Shown: positions 21,678 through 31,563 of the stretch, in pieces
Layout of the letters: every line of letters starts with the position of its first letter
Position numbering within the stretch: position 1 is the first letter of the stretch
Assembly (NCBI GenBank): GCA_000697335.1
Contig: JNEM01008146.1
Span: 1 to 43,344 of the forward strand
Reading direction: 5' to 3'
Length of the DNA: 43,344 bases
DNA from: Conidiobolus incongruus B7586
Lineage: Eukaryota > Entomophthoromycota > Entomophthoromycetes > Entomophthorales > Conidiobolaceae
Notes under the pieces: generated by a model
The model's database searches: none
Told to the model about the DNA's origin: nothing
What the model saw: the letters and a program-made list of their open reading frames with translations, nothing else
Position numbers and translations under genes: made by a program

Positions 21678-23559
21678 TCAAATGAATCAACTCTCAAACT
21701 ATTGAATATAACATATAGGTATTACTTGACTAATTTTTATTGGCTAATTAACATGATGTTTTTGCCTTCTTGGATCTACGTAACATATATTGGATAAAAT
21801 GATTTTGAAGCTGATCAATTTTATTCATTGTAGCTTTTCTTCAACGATTTATCTCATTTATTACACCAAATCTTAAAATTTCTTTAGAAACTAAATCATC
21901 ATCGTCATCCATTCACAATTCTCCAATTTCATTGATATTCTTTGGCTTACTAAGGTTGATATTATTTAAATTTTAGAATGTCTTTGACCTTGAAAACAAT
22001 ATACTACTGCTATTTCAAAATGCTTAGAAATTAGAGTTGAGCTATTGTGGAATAAAAAGTTCTGATAATAAATTGCAAAATATCCAAAACAATACTTATA
22101 TCTCCTATATATAACAATTTTACTATTGGAAAAATAATGCTATTTAATGTTAAAAATTAATGGATTGTTTATATATGAAAATATTCTAAAAAATTGAATA
22201 TCAAATTTTTGGCTCATCATTCTCCAAACAATTTGAAACAGAGAGAGTAAAATACAATTATTTTATAATTATTAATATAAAAATAGAGTTTATTATTAAT
22301 TATTATCATCATCATTAATTAACAAAACATCGTTACTATATTGTAATTTAGGATTAATATAATGAAGGCAAAATTATATACTTGGTTTTCTAATATGATT
22401 TAATTATAAAAATTGATACAAAAAAGTTTTGAAGATAACTGTTTAGTTATATAATCATATGTAGATAATATCAATGTATATTAAATATATAATAAATGAT
22501 GTTAGATAATATGAATACATTTCCAAAATATAATTTATTAAAATTTTTTTTGAAAATTTTAGGAATATAATTATTCCAACATATATCTGTTATAAGAACA
22601 TCAAAATGTGATGGAATCAACCAAATTAATAATACTAAATCAATATAGAATTATATTCAATAAAATTTAAAAAGTTAGAATTATTGGGAATTATATAATT
22701 TGATATATCTGTTCCTTATTTAATTACTGCATTATTAATATCACTTTTCATATTAATTTAGAATTAAAAAATTTAATTATATCCTAAATTTTTTATCATT
22801 TTTAATTATTTCAAATATAAAATAACATCTTGACGATTTTTATCCAGCTTAATTCAAAATGTTGAATTAATTATAATTAATTGAGAATAATGATGATTTA
22901 ATATTTATTAAATATCACCTAAAGAATTCGTACTTTACATATTTCACTAAAATCCACACATTTTTTAGAATAAAATTTTAAATTTTGAAGTGAAGAATTT
23001 TATATTAATTTATATGATTACTGATAAAGTAAGATATGTTAAGATATATTCAAGTATTTAAAATAAAATTATTTAAAAAAATATCAAAATTTAAGGTTGA
23101 ATTATACTAATGATTGAAAAAATGGAATGTACATAGAATCTTCTAAAATATCAATCATGATATGTTTAGGTCATTTTATTTTACATCAAATTTATTTTGA
23201 AATATAGTAACAATTTTATTAATTCTACTCAAATTCATTAATAATACGTAATTTTAAATTAAAATAACTCCTAACATACTTTTAAATTAAAAATCTGGTA
23301 ATAATTGTAGCATTACCATGAAGATATTTTCTTAAAATATATTCCAAAAAATTTTAATTTGTCTTCATAAAAAATGAGTTTCATTTAAATGAAGGGTTCG
23401 GAAGTGTTTGAATTATTGACCAAAGCGATATCAATCAATCTAACATAAAAAATAATGAAAATATTTAATATAATTAATCGAGTATATTTTAAATCTCTTA
23501 ATATGGTCATTATAAAATCATAATTTCTCATTTCGGTAATTATCAAATCATCAAATTAT
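21678..23559. other. 1.9-kb AT-rich intergenic
   Basis: No coding sequence seen. Open frames on the plus strand overlapping the heat shock promoter (21579-21797) look like chance. Confidence 0.4.
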
Positions 23560-24141
23560 TGTTGGGAAAACGATAATTTATGAAATCATAATTAACTAAT
23601 TAATCCCATAATTATTTAACTTTAGTAAATTATAATGAAATCTCCATAATTTTAATTTGATTATAAAGGGGTTTCTTATAACCCTCACTCGACGAATAAT
23701 GGCACCTCAAAGGCTTGTCTATCTATGACATGTCCCGGATTGTTATTTGTCCTCTATCTCGAGTTTCATTGTATGTGCTAAGCTTGACTGCTCTGTGAAG
23801 ATCTATTAACCTCCAAGTCACTTTTCTTACATAGTGGCTGCCCACACTTTGTATACCTGTGTCCTCTGGTTCTTTCTCGTTTTAAGATCACCATCTCATG
23901 TCTGTTTACTTTTGCCTACATCTGTTTTATATACTCCTTTAGCGAGAAATTAAGTGAATTGGGTCCTGTCCCAGGAATTACTACGGTTATCCACTTGGAT
24001 GAATTGGAAATATACTATATGCTTTGTAACTATTACGTATACTTGGTAATTACTAAGTGATACGGCGGTTTTATTATGTCATCCCATAAGTTGTCGAATA
24101 AATCCTTTCCTCATAAAATTTGATTATAAAATCCTCCAACA
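23560..24141 (+). mobile_element. Probable solo LTR (LTR retrotransposon fossil)
   Basis: A 582-bp segment that starts TGTTGG and ends CCAACA, a perfect 6-bp inverted terminal repeat of the TG...CA type found in Ty1/copia and Ty3/gypsy LTRs. Its middle (about 23668-24116) is strikingly less AT-rich than anything noncoding nearby and has no open frame. On the plus strand it holds a TATA-like TTTATATA near 23926 and an AATAAA at 24096-24101, in the order expected of an LTR promoter and polyadenylation signal. No internal region or partner LTR is present. No matching target duplication is seen, so it is probably old. A 14-bp direct repeat, AATTTGATTATAAA, at 23654 and 24117 also brackets the GC-richer core and offers another reading of the insertion limits. 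Family not determinable. Confidence 0.55.
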
Positions 24142-24257
24142 GTTAAAATTGATAATAAATTATTTAGATAATTTTTATTCAATTATTAACACTACTTATT
24201 AATTGGAATTTGTATTATTTTATTTTATTGTTATTAATAAGTGTTTGAATATTTACA

Positions 24258-24850
24258 ATGGCTAAGAATAAGGGAAAAGTATGTATAAATAATAAACATT
24301 TAAAAAGATAATAAATAATAACGATAATATAATAAATAGGGAGGAAAGAATAGACGTAGAGGAAAGAATGACACTGAAGGAGATAAGCGTGAGTTAGTCT
24401 TCAAGGAAGAAGGTCAAGAGTATGCTCAAGTCCTCAAATTATTGGGTAACGGACGTATCGATGCTCAATGTTTTGATGGTGTCAAGCGTTTAGCTCTTAT
24501 CCGTGGTAAAATGAGAAAGAAGGTCTGGATCAACGCTGGTGACATTGTTCTTTTATCTCTCCGTGACTTCCAAGACGACAAGGCCGACGTTATTCTCAAA
24601 TATAACCCTGATGAAGCTCGTATGCTTAAATCTTATGGTGAACTTCCCGATAATGGTACTTTTTATTATATTTTTCTTTAAGAATTTTTATTAATTAACA
24701 TTTTCAATAGCTCAAATTAACGAAACTACTATGTTCGGTGAAGAAGATGACGATGACGTTGAATTTGACGATGTTGAAATTGATGATGTAATTTTAATAA
24801 CAATATATTTTAATTCTAGTAATTTTAACCTATCTTTAATCTAGATTTAA
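24258..24850 (+). CDS. TIF11: Translation initiation factor eIF1A, 139 aa
   Basis: Four exons: 24258-24278, 24340-24655, 24711-24787 and 24845-24850. Introns are 61, 55 and 57 nt, all ending in TAG. The protein starts [18 protein letters not shown], the basic N-terminal tail. It continues into the OB fold (about 25-100: [51 protein letters not shown]) and ends in the acidic tail closing with EIDDI. The last exon is only ATT TAA (one residue plus stop); it was chosen because it restores the conserved -IDDI end. An earlier TAG acceptor (24819) would stop one residue sooner. eIF1A binds the 40S A site and promotes scanning and start selection; its tail contacts eIF5B. The start lies 116 bp after the LTR fossil. 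Confidence 0.95.
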
Positions 24851-25729
24851 TCATTTTCACAATTGGAATCCCCTCATAAAAATTCCTTAAATAACCATTT
24901 GGAGAGCTATTGTTCATTTTGGTTTTGTAATAGAACTTGGCGCAATGTTACTATCCTCTATTTAAGGAAATATCCATCTTTTGAATGTACTTGTTTTTTC
25001 ATTTTATTTAAACCAAACCTATATATTTAATAACTCTTTTTGCACTTTGTTTTATCTTTTATAGACGTTGGAACTGGTATAATTCTATCTATTGTGTTTT
25101 ATTATACCAAATTGATTCTCCATATTGGTTTTAATATATTCGTTTACTTTTATTAAATATTAAACATTTTGTCTTTTCAAGATTTATTATTATTATTATG
25201 GTTCTACACCTATAAGTTTCTACTTTTAATATATGCAATTTTGACCTCAATTACTAATTAAATCTGCTAAATAATACACTATTATTAAATATCTCGTTGC
25301 GTTTCACTTGATATAATAGTTAATTGTTAATTGAATCTATTTGAATGTAATTATCAAGTAATTTATATAATTGCTGTCTGTACCATTATCGCAGATTTTA
25401 TAGCTGAAAATTGTTTGAATAATTCTATATATAGAAATGCATAACACAATAACTTATTATATCAAATTATCAAATCAAATTGTAATTTAATATCAATTTA
25501 ATATTACATATTTAATTTTATGGTGGGTTTACTATTACTCTTTTTCTCAACAAATATACAATATTTATGCCATCAATTTATTATTTTATACACAAATTAA
25601 TTATTTGCATTATTTTATTATATAAAATAAATTCAAAACAGTAAATGAAAATGATTAAATATCAATAAATTTAATTTATTAAATTCAATATAATAAGCAC
25701 ATATAATTCAAAAAGAGCATCCTATCCGA
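24851..25729. other. Convergent 3' region between eIF1A and proteasome beta-3
   Basis: 879 bases. The first 300 are T-rich on the plus strand and less AT-rich than the rest; probably the eIF1A 3' UTR. No gene seen. Confidence 0.4.
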
Positions 25730-26617
25730 TTAATCCTATATTGATGTTTAATTATAATAATTAATAAATATGAGTTCAAGAACACTTACCATTCTGGATT
25801 TGAGAGTTCTAGTAATGATTGAATCAGGTGTACTAAATATTTGGTTAATATCATTGGAAATTGCAAAAATAAGTATTATAGTTACATAATATGAACAACA
25901 GCACCCCAACCAGACAAACAGTCACGATCCAAAGCACTCATTAAAGCTTGAGAGATGGTTTCAAACAATTCTTCAGGCTCCAAATCAGGTTCCCAGAAGG
26001 ACTCACAAGCACCATTGAGGGACTCACTAGCAACACCACTCACTACAAAATCGGCAGGTTCAACCAAACAACCAATTAAATCCATATTGGTAATATAAGG
26101 TTCATTGTTTTTATCTAAACCAACAATTACAGGTTCAACAAAGTAAGGTCCAAACCTATTTACAACAATTAGAGTTTTTGAGTATTGATATTTAGAGTAA
26201 TAAATCACCTTCTTTCGTATAAAGTAGAAGAAACCATATGAGCGAATGCTTTAGGTTGAATTTCTCTATTTTCCTTCATTTTATAAACATTAGTTCTCAT
26301 ACGAAATACTTCACTCCTAAAATAAATATTTCATTAATATTAATACTAATAATTTATAACCCAGTAATAAATTACAAAGTTTGAACATCAGTTGCTAAAC
26401 CAGCTAAACCGTATAAAATACGGTCGTTAACTTTGAAAATTTTTTTAAATTCAGTACCAATGGTTAAATTTTGTTGACCTAATCTCTTATCACAGGCGAT
26501 AGCTACACAATTTTTTCCTTTCATAGCCACAATGGCACTACCATTATATTGCATAATCGACTAAATATTACAAATTTAATATCAAATATAGATAATTTAT
26601 TTAATATCTAATACCAT
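25730..26617 (-). CDS. PUP3: 20S proteasome subunit beta-3, 204 aa
   Basis: Six exons: 26617-26615, 26560-26376, 26316-26209, 26155-25886, 25832-25790 and 25735-25730. Introns are 54, 59, 53, 53 and 54 nt, all GT-TAG, with consistent phases. The total of 204 aa compares with 205 in human and yeast. The first coding exon is ATG alone; splicing gives [18 protein letters not shown], matching the human MSIMSYNGGAVMAMKGKN. The last exon is GAT TAA, giving the conserved end TRTLKSRMD. Further landmarks are [31 protein letters not shown] and [15 protein letters not shown]. Beta-3 is a non-catalytic subunit (no N-terminal Thr after processing) in the beta ring. If read without splicing, the frame seems to start at MQYNG and stop at VVHIM, losing both ends. 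Confidence 0.95.
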
Positions 26618-27401
26618 TTTGAATAATCTTTAATATATATTAAGTAAAAATAATAGAATATGGATAAAGTTTAATTAAAAATATTTAGCTGATTGATTGA
26701 ATTTAATTATTTTATATGATAGTTTTAAATTAATTTTAATCATGATTACGTTTTTCATTTACTTGATTTATATTACTTTTCGCAGGTACGTCATCCTTAA
26801 TTTAGTTATTATGGGATCATATATATTTGTAAAGACACAAAGGTTTTCATATCATAGAAATGAGATGAAAAATAATATAGATAGATATATTATTATGAAT
26901 ATTTTTTATGAAATGAATATGAAAGTAATTCAAAATATTTCAATAAACTTAATATTCATTATATACATATTTAAACCAATATAATTTTAGCTAAAATTTT
27001 TATGTTTTTTTGAAAATATTTATTAGGTTTTGCAATATTGTCAGTTCGACATTTAATATATTATAAAATTGATATTATTTTCAATAAAACATATTTATAT
27101 TAGTATAATAGCATAGTTTGAATATATTAAGCTGAAATGGTTACCATTTCAAATGGTATCAATCATATCGAATTAGTTTGTTTTATATATTTAATTTAAT
27201 TAGTTTTATTAAAATAAATCTAGAAAGCTGACTCAAATTATAGTAAAATAAATGATTTTAATAATCAAAACAAAAAATACATATTGAAAAAATAGGTTGA
27301 AATATAAAATATTAAAAAAAATAACGGTTTATTAAGATTATTATAATTATTCATTATGAGGTAAAAAAAAACGATGAAACGGAAATTTAATGTGGAAGAG
27401 G
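26618..27401. other. Divergent promoter region of PUP3 and TAF3
   Basis: 784 AT-rich bases. A 95-codon plus-strand frame (26697-26984) is built almost only of Ile/Leu/Phe/Tyr/Asn/Met codons and looks like chance. Confidence 0.4.
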
Positions 27402-27409
27402 TATAAAAA
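27402..27409 (+). promoter_or_regulatory. TATA box (TATAAAAA) of the TAF3 gene
   Basis: TATAAAAA in a locally less AT-rich context, 254 bp before the ATG at 27656. Downstream, a GTGAGT donor at 27464 and a pyrimidine-rich TAG at 27622-27624 could mark a 161-nt 5' UTR intron (inference), which would explain the long distance. Confidence 0.45.
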
Positions 27410-27655
27410 CCCCAATCATCCTACCAAATTACCATTCAATTCCATCAATTTAATTAAAAAAAGGTGAGTCAATCATATTTCTCAACATCTGATCTAATAA
27501 GTTTTCATTCATCCCATAATTTGTAGACTCACCTTGTACCAATTTAATTTTCATCCAACCTTGCAACACAATTTAAATTAATTTTCTCAATACCGAATTT
27601 CTCCGAATTTCCTTTTTTTGATAGCAGCAATTCACCGATATTCACCTTCATAGAT

Positions 27656-29243
27656 ATGCATTATGATATACCGTTCTTATTAATGAAAAAAGCTGTTGCA
27701 GGTATAATGCGAAATCAGGTCAAAGTAGATGCCACCACAGATCATGTTTGCAATACATTAGCTGATATATCATCATTATACTTGGAGAAGCTTTCACTAT
27801 ATATAAAAAAAACTGCCGAATTATCTGGTCGAACAAAGGTATGCTTAGAGGATGTTTTAACCATTTTTGAAGATTGGGGGATTAATATTGAAGAATTATC
27901 AGAAGAAAGCATTATCCCTTATGAAGCTCAACCAAATGGCTTCAGCCATATCTCATGTAAGGTGTATTTTATATGGTTTAATAATACTTAAATAACATGT
28001 TACTCTCCCAATAGCCAATCTCATAAATACTCCATCAAGTCCTATTTCTGTATATGAATATAACAATCATGATACGAATATTGAGCCAGATCACTGTGAT
28101 TTGCAACATTCAGAAGAAATAAATGATACCTTATTGGATCACTCACTGTCAGATGAATCTATTGATTTCGAAGCCCATCTGAAGTTAAATGAGCCTACTA
28201 GCGAAGAATATTTCATTAAGAGCTTACCTGAAAAGCCTCAGAAGATAGAGCCATCGAAAGAAATTGATCCAGAGATATCAATTAGCTCATCATCGTCTCT
28301 TCCTGCTATTTCATCAAGTACAAACCGACCACGAAAAAATATTCGAACTGAAATCGAAGACCTGACCAAACCATTAGAAACCGATTCAATGCATGCTATT
28401 AAGCGACTGGGTAACAAACGCTACAAGATTCAGTCCAGTACAGAGATTACATTTAATGATATAGTGAATCAGCATGATCAAGCTTTCTTTAAAGTACTTA
28501 CCGATTTGAAATCAAATAATGATTTGCTTGAGATTGAAAGAAAAAATCCTCTCATGGGTATGGATATCGTCATCAATCAAAATCAGTCTAATCCAGATAC
28601 CCATGGTCTTCCTTATCTTCACTTTTTTTCTCCCATTGACGTCCTATTCCATCAAAATGTTCCTTCAATAACGAAATCTGATTTTATATCCTCCATTGTT
28701 CCCCCTATGTCACGTGAGGAATTCCTAACAGTGGGTACCATTCCTCAGCCTACATGGCTCCAACCTTCACAGCCATTATCTTCTCCTCCTGCTCCTCCCA
28801 CTCCAGTCAAAAAGTCTAGCAGAAAGTCTGCTGGCCATTCTTTTACATCAGATTCTCCTGCTCCAAAAATCAAGCTTACATTTAAAAACTCAACTTCTCC
28901 ATCAGAACATGACACTCGCTCACTGAATGACCAGCCAATTAGTCCTCTACCAGAATCCAGGCATCGATCGCATTCCAATGACGAATTCTCAATGGTTACA
29001 TCCAATCAACCTGAAGATGTTGCTTCACATTTATATCAGAATGGGGCAAGCTCAGAGAGAATTAATTGTATTTGCCAAAGGCCTGATTTTGATGATGGTC
29101 TATTTATGATTTCATGCGATAAATGTCTGGAATGGTTCCATGGTAACTGTGTAGGTGTGTTTCCTCACCAAGAACTAAATTCATGGTATTGTCCAAGATG
29201 TATCCATCGAAAAAGAGAGAAGGCTAGACGAAAAGCTTTATGA
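27656..29243 (+). CDS. TAF3: TFIID subunit TAF3-like: BTP histone fold plus PHD finger, 509 aa
   Basis: Two exons, 27656-27956 and 28015-29243, with a 58-nt GT-TAG intron in phase 1. Residues 5-85 are a BTP-type histone fold (MKKAVAGIMRNQVKVDATTD, ELSGRTKVCLEDVLTIFEDWG), the family of TAF3 and TAF8 that pairs with TAF10. The long middle is Ser/Pro-rich with basic clusters. Residues 450-500 are a C-terminal PHD finger: zinc ligands C452, C454, C468, C471, H476, C479, C493 and C496. Met465 and Trp474 sit where the H3K4me3-cage residues of animal TAF3 lie. A basic tail (HRKREKARRKAL) ends the protein. BTP plus C-terminal PHD is the animal TAF3 layout; budding-yeast Taf3 lacks the PHD. Binding to H3K4me3 is inferred. 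Ends with TGA, showing that TGA is a stop in this genome. Confidence 0.88.
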
Positions 29244-29372
29244 GATCTCACTATAATCTGTATTATTATCACCTTAAAAATCAAATATAAATTTTGTTTA
29301 AATCAATTTATTAAGTTTAAATAATATCTAGTTAAATAAATTAATCATTCTATATTTTGTCCTCAATTTCTT

Positions 29373-30635
29373 TTATAATTCAATATTGTAATATTGAGAT
29401 ATTTGTCCAACCAAGTATAATGAATCACAAATGACTACCAACTCACCATCTTGAATGGTCGCAGCTATTTGTTCGAAAACTTCGCCAAAGTGATTAAAGT
29501 ATCTGATATCTTTGCATTTAATGCTTGAAAGTTGAAATAATTCGGTGGGATTGCAACTAGAAATCCATGGCATATCTTGTGGAGTATCAAATGGTACAAA
29601 ATAAATGCTGTCATTTGAGTTCAACAAAATGGATATGATTTCCTCAACATTTTTGCCTTGAGTGAACGCATATATCCAATGAATTTTAGATTATTTTTGC
29701 TTATATATATATATATATTTTCAACTCTTTAGCTGCCTCTGCATTGTGGGCACCATCAATCAATACATGATTTAAAGGACGAAGATCGATTCATTGTAAT
29801 CTGCCTGGCCAAACAGTTTGGTGTAAACTTTTTTCAATGATATCTTGATTTAGGTTGTATCCGTGATGCGCTATTAAGACTTCTAGAGCATCAATACTAC
29901 ACGCTATTTTGCAATTGAAAGTCACCCTCAAGCGATAAATCAAAATGATACTGCTTTGTAGAAACTTGGTTATTGTAAATAAATTCAGCGTTGGAATTAC
30001 TTTCAAAGAGATAGGCTATTGATGAGCGATAAAGTTTGTAATTAATAAGCTTAGCTTGGGATTCAAAAACTTGCATAATCTTGTCATACTTTTGATGTGA
30101 AATGACGCAGTAACCGTTAGGCTTAAAAATACCAGATTTTTGAACAGCTATTTCTTTCACTGTGCTACCTAGCCATGCTTGATGATCCAACCCCACAGAA
30201 CTAACAACGGAGACCAAATTATTTGCAAAGACGTTAGTAGCATCATTCAAACCACCCATTCCAACTTCGATAATAGCGATTTTCACCTTTTGTTTATAAA
30301 AATATTGAAAAGCTATGCTTGTAAGTAGTTCAAAATTGGTTAATTTCACTTGACACTTTTCAGTCTCAGACTCTATCTCATTATTAATTTGATTTTATTC
30401 AATTAAACAAATTTTGATTCCACGAACTCTGATACATTCGTTAACTTGAATCAAATGAGGAGAGTTGAACTTTTTTGCCTTGAACTTGTGGTTCAGCAAT
30501 GTAGTCTCAAGATATAAGCAAATAGAGCCCTTCCCGTTGGTACCAGTAATGTGTGTTACTTTGAATTGATTTTGAGGTGATTTTACTTGTTAATACTTTA
30601 TTTATCCTATCAAAAGATAAATCTATTACAAAAAG
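29373..30635 (-). pseudogene. FOL3: Broken dihydrofolate synthase (Fol3-type, folylpolyglutamate synthase family)
   Basis: Recognisable from end to end but disrupted. In order: IDLSFDRINKVL (no ATG in front), the ATP-binding VTHITGTNGKGSICLY, FNSPHLIQVNECIRVRG, KLTNFELLTSIAFQYF, IAIIEVGMGGLNDATNVF, GLDHQAWLGSTVKEIA, VWPGRLQ, VLIDGAHNAEAAKELK and a C-terminal VPFDTPQDMPWISS. Breaks: a frame change before VTHITG (near 30585), TAA after KICLIE (near 30402), a one-base shift before CSIDALE (near 29908), TGA replacing the Trp of WPGRLQW (near 29791) and a shift at a TA-repeat expansion (29701-29717). The enzyme joins glutamate to dihydropteroate in folate synthesis. A working copy elsewhere would be expected. 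Its 3' end lies 129 bp from the TAF3 stop, convergent. Confidence 0.88.
29700..29717. repeat. (TA)n microsatellite inside the FOL3 relic
   Basis: TA dinucleotide run falling just after the DGAHN motif region of the broken gene. The frame differs on its two sides, so expansion here is one of the disruptions. Confidence 0.7.
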
Positions 30636-31071
30636 ATAAAGTGCCTTAACTGGGAGACTAAATCAATTAAATAGATTAAAGTGAAATTTTTATGACTTTA
30701 AGTGTATTATAAAATTGCATTTTACCAAGTCTCATTATTTAATGACTATCAATGAAAATGATTGGCTAAAAAATCTTTGATGACATAATTTAAATTACAA
30801 ATATAGTAATATATCTTAGCACAATAAAAATTCACCAAAATTTAACGAATTAATAACATTTAATTAATTCTTAATTTAAAACATTCAAGGAAGTCTATTT
30901 TAATTTTAGATATAATTTCTAATTTTTTATAATACAGTTTGATAAGTGTTGTTAGTATATATATGAACATTTCCATATAGTCAATAATAATTTAAAATGA
31001 TTCTATGAATTATAATGTATTTAAAAACATTTAAACTTTTAAAACTAATAAAAATTTTATATAGATTAAAC
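30636..31071. other. AT-rich intergenic
   Basis: About 440 bases upstream of the FOL3 relic. The stretch 30600-30660 may contain its decayed 5' end. Nothing else recognised. Confidence 0.35.
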
Positions 31072-31508
31072 TGACAACTGTAAATGTGGGAGGAAGTAGT
31101 CTTTTAGAGCTTAAACAGGGAATCGCCAGTGGTAAATGATAGATTACCACAAAATTAAGGGAAATTAAGAGGGTTCACCAAATTAGGTGAAAATAGCTTA
31201 CTGCAAATCAAGGTCTTTGAATAAAGTAAATATCTCACGCTCGTCACAACCCAATACTTTTTGTGAGTGTTACAAGAAAACTTAGAGACTGGATACTTTT
31301 GAAAATGAAGATAGAAAGATAAGTTTATTGATTGGTTTGTGATGATCTTATAATAGTTTCAATTGTTGAGTTTGGGTTGCTATGAATAACTTCAGGTGGA
31401 AAGCACTAAGTTAGACTAGTTCATAAAATGAGGTACTTCCAATATGACTTCTTGCATTAGTGCAATAGTCAGAGTTTCTTGATTGATGGACAAGATTATT
31501 CCCCATCA
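31072..31508. other. GC-richer noncoding block of unknown nature
   Basis: A 437-bp block with markedly more G and C than its flanks and no open frame on either strand. Its ends read TGAC...ATCA (TG...CA). On the minus strand it has TATTATAAG and an AATAAA in the order expected of an LTR. That is weak evidence for a second decayed solo LTR; an unannotated noncoding RNA or an old gene relic is equally possible. It begins right after the Lro1 3' end. No target duplication is visible. Confidence 0.25.
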
Positions 31509-31563
31509 AAATTAATAAAATATTAAAGATATATTTAAAAATATTTATATAATATATTAAAAA

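Noticed and set aside
21678-21900. Heat shock elements upstream of the small Hsp gene
   Set aside because: TTC and GAA motifs occur but not in the alternating 5-bp spacing; TTTCTTTAGAAAC has the wrong gap.
25882-26208. Separate 108-aa protein ending VVHIM
   Set aside because: It is exon 4 of proteasome beta-3 with intron sequence read through at both ends; splicing restores the conserved protein.
26697-26984. 95-aa plus-strand protein
   Set aside because: Made almost entirely of AT-only codons, with no domain, in AT-rich DNA; most likely a chance frame.
16511-30635. TGA decoded as tryptophan in this genome
   Set aside because: In-frame TGA at Trp positions occurs only in genes that also carry TAA/TAG stops and frame changes. 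Intact genes use TGG for Trp, and TAF3 ends at TGA.
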